Positions 1 through 8,173 of a stretch of 64,000 bases of DNA are shown piece by piece. Every line of letters begins with the position of its first letter. The first letter of the stretch is position 1. The DNA lies in assembly GCA_030679915.1 (NCBI GenBank), contig JAUXRY010000022.1, positions 1-64,000 on the forward strand, given 5' to 3'. Under the pieces are notes generated by a model. The model was not told where the DNA came from. It did not search any database and saw nothing but the letters and a program-made list of their open reading frames with translations. Origin of the DNA: Thiobacillus sp. Lineage in GTDB: Bacteria > Pseudomonadota > Gammaproteobacteria > Burkholderiales > Thiobacillaceae. Both the position numbers and the translations under genes were made by a program.

Positions 1-93
1 AAGCGCAATCTGTGCCGGCTTGAACCCCATCGATAACTGCGTCTGGATCAACATCCGTTCCTCAAGACTCAACTGCTTGTACTTTTTTCCCAT
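1..93 (-). CDS. IS30-family transposase, N-terminal fragment (runs off window)
   Basis: Read on the minus strand from the ATG at 93, the 31 visible codons give MGKKYKQLSLEERMLIQ followed by TQLSMGFKPAQIAL. This is the start of the N-terminal helix-turn-helix of IS30-family transposases (pattern YxxLsxeERxxI...G.s..eIA). The protein cuts and joins DNA at the inverted repeats of its element. The rest of the gene lies left of the window, so intactness cannot be judged. The start codon sits at the edge of an 11-bp inverted repeat that may limit its translation. Confidence 0.85.
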   Translation of the reverse strand, partial: MGKKYKQLSLEERMLIQTQLSMGFKPAQIAL

Positions 94-120
94 GCAACAT
101 TTTCTCCAAAAAATGTTGCA
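93..120. repeat. Perfect 11-bp inverted repeat at the transposase start
   Basis: Arms TGCAACATTTT (93-103) and AAAATGTTGCA (110-120) are exact reverse complements around a 6-base loop (104-109). The lower arm includes the first base of the transposase start codon. In an mRNA read in from outside, this hairpin would hide the initiation region, a control seen in several insertion sequences. It could also be a transposase binding site. Confidence 0.6.
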
Positions 121-170
121 CTTGGTTTTTGAGCGCGCCCACTTAAGACAGGTCCCATTTTAGCCAATCA
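94..170. mobile_element. Terminal segment of the IS30-family element
   Basis: The non-coding DNA just upstream of the transposase start should hold one terminal inverted repeat of the insertion sequence. The sequence turns from GC-rich (gagcgcgcccac at about 134-145) to AT-rich after about 165. I place the element boundary somewhere in 145-170. The other end is outside the window, so neither the exact repeat nor a target duplication can be seen. Confidence 0.4.
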
Positions 171-197
171 AATTAAGCCAATAGCCCATGTTTGACT

Positions 198-214
198 TGT
201 CGGTTTTTTTTACA
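198..214 (+). promoter_or_regulatory. Candidate upstream activator site for the first PEP-CTERM gene
   Basis: TGTCGG-N6-TTACA lies about 115 bp upstream of the -24 element at 312. The same pattern with the same spacing lies about 91 bp upstream of the other strong sigma-54 promoter (32155-32171). An inverted CCGACA follows at 225-230. Enhancer-type activators such as PrsR usually bind 80-150 bp upstream. The assignment rests on two sites only. Confidence 0.35.
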
Positions 215-311
215 GCTTTGCTCTCCGACATTAATTTTGAGGCAGTCTCCACTCCATTAAAATAATTTAAGTTATTGTAATTTAACTATATTTTTCATAT
301 TAATTCTTTGA

Positions 312-327
312 TGGCACGAGTTATGCT
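312..327 (+). promoter_or_regulatory. Sigma-54 (RpoN) promoter of the first PEP-CTERM gene
   Basis: TGGCACG-AGTT-ATGCT matches the -24/-12 consensus TGGCACG-N4-TTGCW with one mismatch. The GG and GC pairs are separated by the required 10 bases. It lies 95 bp before the ATG at 422, in AT-rich DNA with no competing gene. PrsR, encoded at 20246, is a sigma-54 activator known to serve PEP-CTERM systems, so this promoter is its likely target. Confidence 0.8.
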
Positions 328-421
328 CGAGTGTTTATCAAGAACGATTCAGTGATTTTTCTAGCAACGCATACCAGGAACTCGTTCTGTAACCACGTTA
401 TTATTTAATTTGGAGAATGAA

Positions 422-1315
422 ATGAAGACTCAATATGTAACACCTAACCTGAGGCTGATCACTTCTGGATTTCTCCTCGGTATGGGATGTCTGGCCGTTT
501 CATTACCGGCTGCCGCAGCGCCAATTATTGCCCCGACCCTGGATGCCACAACATTGAAAAATGCGCTGCTAGGTGGTGGTGGGGTAGGCATCGATCTGTC
601 ATCCGTTGTCTTTACTGTATCAGGTAATACGAGTCAAACGGGTGCCTCGGCGGGGACGTATACCAACGCGTCCGAATACGGGATTGCCAATGGCATCATC
701 ATCGGCTCCGGCAATGTGGACAAGTTCGGCACTTCGAACACAACGTCGTACGGCACATCTGCAACGGCCGCCCAGCTGCCCTTGCTTCAACCGATCAGTG
801 GCAATTTCTCGTATAACGATGTCACGCAGATCAATATGACCTTTGATATGCTGGCAGGCTTCAACAGCGTGTTCTTCAATGTCACCTTCCAGTCGGTCGA
901 GTTCCCTGTCTTTGTGGGGTCTTCCTTTATTGATGCGTTCGGACTGTATGTGAACGGCACCAATATTGCCTTTGTAGCTAGCGACCCGATCAACATCGAC
1001 CACCCTTATATGGGAAATGACGTGGCCAATGGCAACGGTGTTCTCGGCAGCGTCCCCGCACAGGTGGGAAATAATGCAGGAGGCGCTTTGTTCCATACCT
1101 TCAGCACGATAGTCAACCCCACAGGAAACTCACTGAGTTTCATTATTGCCGATACCGGAGACTCATCATTGGACAGTTATGCTTTCATTTCGCAACTGGG
1201 GGGGTCCGCCCCACCACCACCCCCCAATGGCGTCCCAGAGCCTGGGAGCCTGGCATTGCTTGGACTGGGCTTCCTGGGTCTTGGATACCTGCGTCGCCGG
1301 AAGCTTCACTCCTGA
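422..1315 (+). CDS. PEP-CTERM sorting domain protein with choice-of-anchor L-like domain
   Basis: This is a 297-residue exported protein that should be processed by exosortase XrtA (not in this window) and reach the cell surface or exopolysaccharide matrix. It has an N-terminal signal peptide, then a domain resembling choice-of-anchor L (FxVxFQSVEFPVFVGSS, then DAFGLYVNGTNIA). A proline run follows, then the C-terminal VPEP motif, a hydrophobic helix and an RRRK tail. I chose the ATG at 422 because GGAGA lies 5 bases before it; the in-frame TTG at 410 would overlap that ribosome site. A sigma-54 promoter precedes it and a terminator follows. It stands alone and is functionally tied to PrsK/PrsR. 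Confidence 0.9.
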   Translation: MKTQYVTPNLRLITSGFLLGMGCLAVSLPAAAAPIIAPTLDATTLKNALLGGGGVGIDLSSVVFTVSGNTSQTGASAGTYTNASEYGIANGIIIGSGNVDKFGTSNTTSYGTSATAAQLPLLQPISGNFSYNDVTQINMTFDMLAGFNSVFFNVTFQSVEFPVFVGSSFIDAFGLYVNGTNIAFVASDPINIDHPYMGNDVANGNGVLGSVPAQVGNNAGGALFHTFSTIVNPTGNSLSFIIADTGDSSLDSYAFISQLGGSAPPPPPNGVPEPGSLALLGLGFLGLGYLRRRKLHS

Positions 1316-1331
1316 AGCGAAACGAGGTAAT

Positions 1332-1363
1332 AAAAAAGCCGACGCCTATGCGTCGGCTTTTTT
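1332..1363. terminator. Bidirectional Rho-independent terminator
   Basis: The stem AAAAAAGCCGACGC (1332-1345) pairs perfectly with GCGTCGGCTTTTTT (1350-1363) around CTAT. A-tract and T-tract on either side let it end both the PEP-CTERM transcript and the convergent minus-strand operon that stops at 1379. Confidence 0.9.
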
Positions 1364-1378
1364 CATTTTCTTGTCAGG

Positions 1379-3007
1379 TCAGCGAAGATACCCCTCGTGC
1401 TCAAGCTTGAGCAGGACTTGCTGCACCGCCTCTTCGATTCCCAGGCTAGTGGTATCGATCGCCAGTTCGGCATTTTCTGGCACTTCGTAGGGATCGGACA
1501 CCCCGGTAAACTCAGGAATCAACCCTGCCCGTGCCTTGGCATACAAGCCTTTGCGGTCACGCGCTTCGCAGGTTTCAATTGGGGTGGCGACATGGATTTC
1601 AATAAACCCACCTACCGCTTCAATCATCGAACGCACATCGCGTCGGGTTTGCCTATAAGGTGCGATCGGTGCGCAAATGGCAATACCGCAATTTTTCGTA
1701 ATTTCGGAAGCCACAAAGCCAATCCTGCGCACATTGATGTCGCGATGCGCTTTTGAAAACCCCAGCTCTGAAGACAGGTTACGGCGAACAATGTCGCCGT
1801 CAAGCAGGGTAACCATGCGGCCACCGGTTTCCATCAAACGCGCCGCCAGCATGCGTGCCAGCGTGGATTTTCCTGCACCAGACAAACCGGTAAAAAATAC
1901 GGTAAAGCCCTGACGTTCACGCGGGGGGTGCTGCCGTTTCAGTTCGGCCAACACTTCGGGAAAGCTATACCAGTCTGGAATTTTCAGACCGGACTGCAAC
2001 CGCCGCTGGAACTCTTCTCCACTCAGGGTCAGAAGCCTGGAACCGGGCGGCGCTTCGGATTCGGGGAGATATTCCGCACGGTCTTCCACATAAACCATGC
2101 GCGGATAGGCAATCAGCTTTACGCCAATCATGTCAGCCTGTTTTACCGCCTGGTTATCAGCATGAAGCTCGTCAAGGTCCTTACCTCGCCTAAAACTTCC
2201 ATCTGAAAGATGTTGGCCCCCTGCTATCAGCAGGGCACAACCAAAATTGCGTGCAACGATGGCACGCAGCAGCAATGAACGTGGGTTCGCCTCGCGTGGG
2301 GGCGCCGGCAAAAGCGATAACTGCGTAGTCGCCTTGGGGAAGCGATCACGAATGGCCATAAAACTGCGCACCAGACCAAAGTAACCGGGCGCGTCTGTAA
2401 TATCGCCTCCGGCCTTGGGATGCAACAACAGGTTGGCTTCTTGGGAGATCGCACTTTTCAGGCAGAACTCAAACTGCGCCCGGTGCATTGGTTGGCGTGC
2501 CTGCCAGGCCACCACACGTCGCCAGCCTCTGCGTGCAAACAGGGCGCGCATCTCAGCCGGGGTTGCGCGAAGCGATGCAAAATCAGGATGAGGGGGTAAT
2601 GCAACCCCTTCAACCTTTCCGCCCATATGCCAGACGCCAGCATCATCCCACGTGTCGGCGATGGTCAGAATGGCGAGCATGAAACCCTCACCATCGCGTA
2701 GCGCAACACGGTCCCCGGGTTTCATGTTTTCCGGGGAATGTTTCTGAGTAATCAGGGAAATCGGCAGCGGCCAAAAAGTGCCGTCATCCAGTTTTTGATG
2801 GGTTTCGATTTGTGAACATTGAGCACGCGTCATGAACCCGGTCAGCGGTGAGTAGGCGCCCGTCATCAGCATTTCAAGTTCGCATTGCTGGCGCCAATCC
2901 AGATCGATCGAGGGCAGGCTGAAAGCTTCTTGCTTGAGTGCTTCAGTCTTCGCGGGGTCAATCAGATTGACGAGGTTGCCGCCATAGGGCGAGATCAATT
3001 GATCCAC
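1379..3007 (-). CDS. cysC: ATP sulfurylase-like domain fused to APS kinase
   Basis: This 542-residue protein carries a Sat-like region (about 1-360) and an APS kinase (about 365-542). The kinase phosphorylates adenylylsulfate to PAPS, the sulfate donor. Its P-loop GLSGAGKST (374-382), DGD (403-405) and following motifs are intact. The sulfurylase half is degenerate. The usual QxRNPxHxxH is QARQPMHRAQ (169-178), losing Asn and the second His. The usual GRDHAG is replaced by GGQHLS (263-268). It may be inactive or regulatory, the reverse of fungal enzymes whose kinase half is dead. It ends the aroK-to-cysC gene run, three bases after the DHH gene. The fusion architecture is clear; the activity of the first half is doubtful. 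Confidence 0.88.
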   Translation of the reverse strand: MDQLISPYGGNLVNLIDPAKTEALKQEAFSLPSIDLDWRQQCELEMLMTGAYSPLTGFMTRAQCSQIETHQKLDDGTFWPLPISLITQKHSPENMKPGDRVALRDGEGFMLAILTIADTWDDAGVWHMGGKVEGVALPPHPDFASLRATPAEMRALFARRGWRRVVAWQARQPMHRAQFEFCLKSAISQEANLLLHPKAGGDITDAPGYFGLVRSFMAIRDRFPKATTQLSLLPAPPREANPRSLLLRAIVARNFGCALLIAGGQHLSDGSFRRGKDLDELHADNQAVKQADMIGVKLIAYPRMVYVEDRAEYLPESEAPPGSRLLTLSGEEFQRRLQSGLKIPDWYSFPEVLAELKRQHPPRERQGFTVFFTGLSGAGKSTLARMLAARLMETGGRMVTLLDGDIVRRNLSSELGFSKAHRDINVRRIGFVASEITKNCGIAICAPIAPYRQTRRDVRSMIEAVGGFIEIHVATPIETCEARDRKGLYAKARAGLIPEFTGVSDPYEVPENAELAIDTTSLGIEEAVQQVLLKLEHEGYLR

Positions 3008-3010
3008 AGT

Positions 3011-3973
3011 TCAGCTCCGGGTAAACACTGCATAAAAGGCAGTAACAAATCGATCGATATCGGACTCGGGCAAGTGATTGATGCCCGCAGCGCCTTTGCG
3101 TCCGCCACCTGTCTCGAACTGGCTGCACAACATGTCCGCACCTGCTCTGACTTCCAGCGGGGCGCGCACACTCACCACATAGCCTCCTGACGGCTTGGCC
3201 GTGAGGACAGCATGCGCCTGTGCGGGGCTATCGACGGCGAGTTGATTACCCAACACGCCTGAAATCCGCCGCGCCCATTTCTCTGCAGGCAGCATGATAA
3301 TGCGTCCGACGGCGCGCGTTTCTGTCGCATTGACGGCGACGGCGCGGATCATGTCGCTCTGGTAACCGGTCTTGAGTGTTTGATAGGCGGGCGATTCGGC
3401 AATGAAAGCGAAAGGATTGGAAAATGGGCGCAACTGGCGATACAAATCGGCCGGATCGTAAAACAGGTCGTCGAGCGTTTCTCCGTAACCGTTGTAGTTA
3501 AGGCATTCACCCAGTGACTTCAGTTGTGCCAGTTGACTGTCAGACAGCTTGAGCGGCGCTGCAGCCTGGCGCGCCGCATCAGCAAGGTTGTCACCAAACG
3601 CAGCCGTCACGGCCCATACCAGCTGTTTACCTTGCAAGCTCTGGTTGACCAACAGGCTGGTGCAGGTGTTGGCATCGGTATCAATATGCGGTTCGAAATG
3701 TGGGTGCGAGGGAATATCGCCGGGTTGATGATGGTCAAAGTAGCGCACATATGCACCTGCCCTGAGCAGCTGATCCAGCGCGTCACGGTTTTTTGACAGA
3801 GCAATATCAAGCACGGTGACGCGGTCCCCTGCAGCGGCTTTTGCCCGCCCCAGCAAGCTGATATCGCGTTTGGGGCCTGTTATCAGCTCGGTCTCGACTG
3901 GGTCGACCAAACGCAGCTGATGCAATGCGCAAATACCGTCGGCGTCGCCGTTGAACACATCAATGAAATGCAT
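3011..3973 (-). CDS. DHH/DHHA1 family phosphoesterase
   Basis: A 320-residue metal-dependent phosphodiesterase. The DHH domain shows NGDADG (8-13), an Asp at 56 and FDHH (79-82), so the two-metal site is complete. The C-terminal DHHA1 substrate motif GGGRKGAAG is near residue 290. NrnA-type relatives degrade short oligonucleotides and remove the 3'-phosphate from pAp. pAp is the by-product of PAPS-dependent sulfation, and the next gene makes PAPS, so a pAp role is attractive but inferred. The start overlaps the upstream VanZ-like gene by 14 bases, implying translational coupling. Confidence 0.85.
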   Translation of the reverse strand: MHFIDVFNGDADGICALHQLRLVDPVETELITGPKRDISLLGRAKAAAGDRVTVLDIALSKNRDALDQLLRAGAYVRYFDHHQPGDIPSHPHFEPHIDTDANTCTSLLVNQSLQGKQLVWAVTAAFGDNLADAARQAAAPLKLSDSQLAQLKSLGECLNYNGYGETLDDLFYDPADLYRQLRPFSNPFAFIAESPAYQTLKTGYQSDMIRAVAVNATETRAVGRIIMLPAEKWARRISGVLGNQLAVDSPAQAHAVLTAKPSGGYVVSVRAPLEVRAGADMLCSQFETGGGRKGAAGINHLPESDIDRFVTAFYAVFTRS

Positions 3974-6269
3974 GGGATGCCGGGGAATGAAGCCGTTGAG
4001 CGGCGTGGAAGTAGGGCCATTGTATGAATGAAAGTGCGGTTATGACAAGAACATGCAATGCACCGTAGCGCAGCCAGATGACAGTTTGCGTGGCGTAATG
4101 TTGGCGGTCCGGGCTCAATAAAAACTGCAGCGCCGAAAACTGTTGGTCGTATTTGTGGATTTCTCCAGCCAGCCCGACGTACAGAAACAATGCAGCCAAT
4201 GGCAACGAAAGGAGGCCTGCAGCCAACCGGAGGCTACGCTGGCCCGCGGATGAGGGTGAAGCGATCAGGGCCGCTGCAAAGAAGACGGTGAAAAGCCAGG
4301 CACATAGCGCCACAAAAGCCAGCGCTTGTGGCGCAGCAATCAATTCGGTGAGATTGTCAGTTCCCGCCTGCATCACCACGCCCCAATACGCCAGCACCAG
4401 GCTGGGAACAGCGCTCCAGAATTGCATGGCGCCGAGCTTTCGCCCGCGCCAGCGTCGAACGGCTTGCGCAGCCAGGTACAACAACGTACCCGGTATCGCA
4501 GCCAGCGCAATCCAGCGCAATCCGATCTCCCATTGCCCCGCCCAGCCTAACACCGGGCTGCCCACCAAATCATGCAGGCTTTCATCCGGAACGGCCATTT
4601 TCAGCATGAGAAATGACACTCCGCCATAAACCAGCAAACCCAACGGCAATTGCCACAACCGATGGACGCCGGATAGTTGGCGCCGGGCCAGCCACACGGG
4701 CCACACCGCCAGCCAGTAACACACGCCGGCAAGCAGCAAGGCCGACAGCGAAATCGTGTCCTGCCGGAGTAGTTCGCGCGCGTTGTACGGTACGAAGGGG
4801 GCATGCGCCGCGCCCCAAAACAGCAGCCCCATTCCGGCGATCGTCAACGGAAAATGCCAGCGCGTTCTGGATACCGGAATCGCGACAATCAGTGCAGGCG
4901 GATGACCGGTTGTTCCTTGAGGAATGGCGTGACGTGGCGCATGCAATATGCGGCGCGCCACCCCGTATCCCACGAGTCCACCCAACCAGGCCAAAAACCA
5001 GTCGGTCGTATCAGCAATTTTGAGTGGCATCATCACCTGCCCCAATTCAACGATGGCAGGCATCATCACCAATGTCAGCATGGCCAGCGCAAACAACGGC
5101 CCACGCCAACGCCAGGGCTGGCGTGCCACGCCCCATGCCAGCAATCCGCCGAGTGGCGCAAAGAAGAGTGTCTTGCGCAAGACCTCGGTAATGGCACGAT
5201 ATTCAGTGCCAAAGTAATACACCTCGAACGGCACTCGATAGATGAAATCGAGACGGCTTTTTATAAAAGCGCCGTCCGTGCGGAATTCAAAGGGAAACCA
5301 GAACACGAAAAACAACACGACCATCCACCCCAATGCCAAGGCAAATGGCAGCCATGCTGCCCAAGACTGGGTGTGATTCTCGGTAACTTCACGCTTAGCC
5401 AAACGGCCGCCGACAAAGCTGCCCAACGCTGCCCCAGCGGCCGCTGTAAACAAGTCGGTGACATCGCTCACGCGCGAGTAGACAAACAGTTGCAAAAACT
5501 CCAGCAGGGCAGCAGTCGCCAATACCATCCCCCATACACGCCATGCACTGCGCGTTCCATCCAACCGCCAGAGTAGCGCAAGGGGTGTCCAAATCAGGGC
5601 ATCGCTGGCGATTTCATACAGGGCGTAGGCGGCATCGTCAGGCAAGCGATCAAATAGAATAAAATTGACGTTGCCGCCCTGCCATTTATGATAAATATCG
5701 ACCAGACTGATGGTCAGGTCAAGCGGCAGAACGTTATACACCAACACCCCCGCCAAATACACCCAGGCCAAACGTTCAGCCAATGCGGCGCGAGCATGAA
5801 GCTGCTGCCAGGACTGCAGCCAGCCAACAAAGCGACGACCGCCGCCCCACCAGGCCAGCACGCCGATGATGCCGCCCAGCGTCTCGGCCATGATGTCGTT
5901 CTGCGAAACGGTACGTTGCGGGAAAAACAACTGAGTGAACTCAATACCGAAACTGAAAGCCGTGGCGACTGGAATCATCGCCAACGCGGCCAACATTCCA
6001 ATTGCACGGCTCTTTCCGGCTGCCAATGCGCCCATCCACAAAAACGTCAACGGAATGAATAGCAGAAGATTGGCCATCCAGTCGGCACGCGAGCCGATAC
6101 CCAGTTTGAGAAACGGGATCTCGCCAAACCGTGCAATCGCCTCGTCCCAGGAGATGGGCCGAAAGTCCAGTGGAACCAGACTGCCATAAATGACAAACGT
6201 GGTGTAGGCCAGTGCAGCCATCCACAACAGGCCGCTGGAATTTCCGAAAGCCCTCATATCACGGTTCAT
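3960..6269 (-). CDS. Membrane protein with three tandem VanZ-like modules
   Basis: A polytopic inner-membrane protein of 769 residues. Three modules each carry a PxDF- or PFEF-type motif, then ExxQ, then a D-rich helix ending in GxxxG. The three helices read VSQNDIMAETLGGIIG, VSDVTDLFTAAAGAALG and IADTTDWFLAWLGGLVG. A further block of hydrophobic segments follows. VanZ proteins are about 150-200 residues, so this is a triple fusion. VanZ-like proteins recur in exopolysaccharide loci; the biochemical role is not established. I chose the ATG at 6269, which makes a 4-base ATGA overlap with the beta-helix gene. The longer frame from 6341 would overlap that gene by 76 bases. Confidence 0.85.
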   Translation of the reverse strand: MNRDMRAFGNSSGLLWMAALAYTTFVIYGSLVPLDFRPISWDEAIARFGEIPFLKLGIGSRADWMANLLLFIPLTFLWMGALAAGKSRAIGMLAALAMIPVATAFSFGIEFTQLFFPQRTVSQNDIMAETLGGIIGVLAWWGGGRRFVGWLQSWQQLHARAALAERLAWVYLAGVLVYNVLPLDLTISLVDIYHKWQGGNVNFILFDRLPDDAAYALYEIASDALIWTPLALLWRLDGTRSAWRVWGMVLATAALLEFLQLFVYSRVSDVTDLFTAAAGAALGSFVGGRLAKREVTENHTQSWAAWLPFALALGWMVVLFFVFWFPFEFRTDGAFIKSRLDFIYRVPFEVYYFGTEYRAITEVLRKTLFFAPLGGLLAWGVARQPWRWRGPLFALAMLTLVMMPAIVELGQVMMPLKIADTTDWFLAWLGGLVGYGVARRILHAPRHAIPQGTTGHPPALIVAIPVSRTRWHFPLTIAGMGLLFWGAAHAPFVPYNARELLRQDTISLSALLLAGVCYWLAVWPVWLARRQLSGVHRLWQLPLGLLVYGGVSFLMLKMAVPDESLHDLVGSPVLGWAGQWEIGLRWIALAAIPGTLLYLAAQAVRRWRGRKLGAMQFWSAVPSLVLAYWGVVMQAGTDNLTELIAAPQALAFVALCAWLFTVFFAAALIASPSSAGQRSLRLAAGLLSLPLAALFLYVGLAGEIHKYDQQFSALQFLLSPDRQHYATQTVIWLRYGALHVLVITALSFIQWPYFHAAQRLHSPASHAFH

Positions 6270-7516
6270 GGTTGCACGGCCTCCAGCGTATGCAACAAGG
6301 CGAGGGGTGGTTTTGCTCCGGGACGCCCCCTTACTTGCCAACCCGGATAAGCTGAAAACTCGCGCATCAATCCAAAGGGTAAGTCGCGCGTCACAGCGTC
6401 ATACCCCAGCAAACGCACGGTGAGGTCCGCAACGGGGATGCTCACCAAATCGCGTCGATACGCCAAAGTGACATTATGTGTCTCCTCGCCGCCATGCAGG
6501 GGCATGCTGGCCGCCACGACGTTAGCGACCACGTACTGACGATAAGCGGTGCTTTCGCCGCTGCGCACCTGGATACCCGTACCTGAAACCAAGACTGTAT
6601 TGGAAAAAATCACCGTGTCACGTGGCACGTCATTGTGCGGCTGGATGTGAATCGCATCGCCGCTGTCGTTGATAAACACATTGTCGTACAGCGCCACACG
6701 CCCTTCTGCCTGCAACAGCGCTTCGGTCGGATTCGACAAAAAAAGATTGCCATAAACCAGATACCGGTCCTCGCTGCCAACTCCAGCCAAGGGGAAATGT
6801 CCCAGCAGAACATTGGGACGGGCTTGCGGTCCGGGCACGGTGTCCTGCTTGGAGAATACGTTATAGCGAATTATCGTGTCGTGACGTCCTGCGATGTCGG
6901 GCGGGCGTGTTTTCTGATGTTTGATTTGCAGGTTGTAACCCAGCGTATGCGATACATGATTGGCTTCAATGAGGCCTCCTACAAAGGGGTCGGAGCCATC
7001 CGAGTCGCCAAAGTAGATCCCGGTGCCGACACGCTCGATACGATTCTTCCTGACAATCCAGCCCAGCGCTGGGCATTTCGACGAGATGCCTACATTCTGC
7101 TGCGATGCAGCATGATCGTGAATGAACAGATGCTCCAGCGTAATGAAGTCGGCATAGCCACTATGGCCCTCGGCCTTGATTGCATCCACGCGAACGTTGC
7201 GACCGTCCAACTCAAGATGGCGCAATACCAGATAGCGCACATTGATCAGGCTGATTGTGTTGACTTCCGGCCGCGCAATGAAGCGGGGAGGTACCAAAGG
7301 ATTGGCCGCTTCAACGATGATAGGTTGATCGATGCGACCTGACAGGTTATGCAACGGTAAACCCCGGCGATAATCTCCCGGTTCAAGCAGCAATCTATCG
7401 CCAGGCTGTAGATGCTTTATCTGTTCACGGTAATCATCAGGGCTGACGCGGTAGTCTGCAGCCGACGTCACACCCGACAGCAAACAGAGGACCCCCGCGC
7501 AAACCACATCTCGCAT
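6266..7516 (-). CDS. Exported right-handed parallel beta-helix protein
   Basis: A 416-residue secreted protein. A signal peptide (cleavage near SAADYRV) is followed by coils typical of parallel beta-helix proteins: repeated short strands such as FITLEHLFIHDH, WIVRKNRIERV, TIIRYNVFSK, YLVYGNLFLS, VALYDNVFIN and TVIFSNTVLVSG. This fold is shared by pectate lyases, alginate epimerases and polysaccharide-modifying proteins. No catalytic set is certain here. It starts directly after the aroK stop (TGA then ATG) and overlaps the VanZ gene by 4 bases, so it is co-translated with membrane and sulfate genes. Binding or cleavage of exopolysaccharide is the best guess. Confidence 0.85.
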   Translation of the reverse strand: MRDVVCAGVLCLLSGVTSAADYRVSPDDYREQIKHLQPGDRLLLEPGDYRRGLPLHNLSGRIDQPIIVEAANPLVPPRFIARPEVNTISLINVRYLVLRHLELDGRNVRVDAIKAEGHSGYADFITLEHLFIHDHAASQQNVGISSKCPALGWIVRKNRIERVGTGIYFGDSDGSDPFVGGLIEANHVSHTLGYNLQIKHQKTRPPDIAGRHDTIIRYNVFSKQDTVPGPQARPNVLLGHFPLAGVGSEDRYLVYGNLFLSNPTEALLQAEGRVALYDNVFINDSGDAIHIQPHNDVPRDTVIFSNTVLVSGTGIQVRSGESTAYRQYVVANVVAASMPLHGGEETHNVTLAYRRDLVSIPVADLTVRLLGYDAVTRDLPFGLMREFSAYPGWQVRGRPGAKPPLALLHTLEAVQP

Positions 7517-8068
7517 TCAGATCACCGAATCGGGCGGAGGCAAACCATTCCGCAACAATTCCAGCTTGCCGAGCAGAACGCGCGTCATGCCCGCAACGCC
7601 TTGGCGCCCCGTATCCACCACGATATCGGCCACTTCCCGGTACAGCGGGTCACGCTGTTGATATAACTCGCGCAGCTTGGCCAGCGGATCCTCGGTTTGC
7701 AGTAACGGACGATTCCGGTCATGCCGGGTACGCTCATACAAATGCTCTGGCGTGCCGCGTAAGTAAATCACCACGCCGTTTTTTCGTAAGTTGTCGCGCG
7801 TACTCGCCGACAGCACCGCACCGCCCCCCGTGGCCAGCACGATGCCGGTCATGGCGGTCAGCTCGGCAATCACCCCTTCCTCGCGTTTGCGGAACCCCGC
7901 CTCGCCCTCGATTTCGAAAATAATCGGAATCTTGACGCCAGTGCGCGCCTCGATTTCGTGGTCCGAGTCGTGGAACACGCCGCCACAATGCCTGGCCAGC
8001 AGTCGCCCCACCGTCGTCTTTCCCGCCCCCATTAAACCGACGAGGTATAAGTTGTCTCGCTTGCTCAT
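7517..8068 (-). CDS. aroK: Shikimate kinase
   Basis: A 183-residue cytoplasmic kinase that phosphorylates shikimate with ATP in aromatic amino acid synthesis. Walker [10 protein letters not shown] (11-19), the shikimate-binding DSD (35-37), a following Arg (FRKRE) and the GGGA loop at about residues 81-84 are present, as is the lid Arg region RNRPLL. In most betaproteobacteria pilQ-aroK is followed by aroB. Here aroB is absent and the beta-helix gene follows at once. A terminator separates it from pilQ, so it probably starts its own transcript. Confidence 0.95.
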   Translation of the reverse strand: MSKRDNLYLVGLMGAGKTTVGRLLARHCGGVFHDSDHEIEARTGVKIPIIFEIEGEAGFRKREEGVIAELTAMTGIVLATGGGAVLSASTRDNLRKNGVVIYLRGTPEHLYERTRHDRNRPLLQTEDPLAKLRELYQQRDPLYREVADIVVDTGRQGVAGMTRVLLGKLELLRNGLPPPDSVI

Positions 8069-8130
8069 AGGCTGATTCTAATAGACGCCAGCACATTAGA
8101 GACTTATTGCCTCGAAGAAAACCCGGACGT

Positions 8131-8157
8131 AAAAAAGCGCGGGGCCAGCCCGCGCTT
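8131..8157 (-). terminator. Rho-independent terminator after pilQ
   Basis: On the minus strand a 9-bp stem AAGCGCGGG/CCCGCGCTT (8135-8143 with 8149-8157) is followed by a run of T (read as A at 8131-8136). It should end the pilMNOPQ transcript before aroK. Confidence 0.85.
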
Positions 8158-8173
8158 GAAAGGGTAATCGCGA

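Noticed and set aside
4153-5576. Overlapping plus-strand frames opposite the VanZ protein
   Set aside because: They are antisense to a long membrane-protein gene with clear repeated motifs and show no domain of their own.
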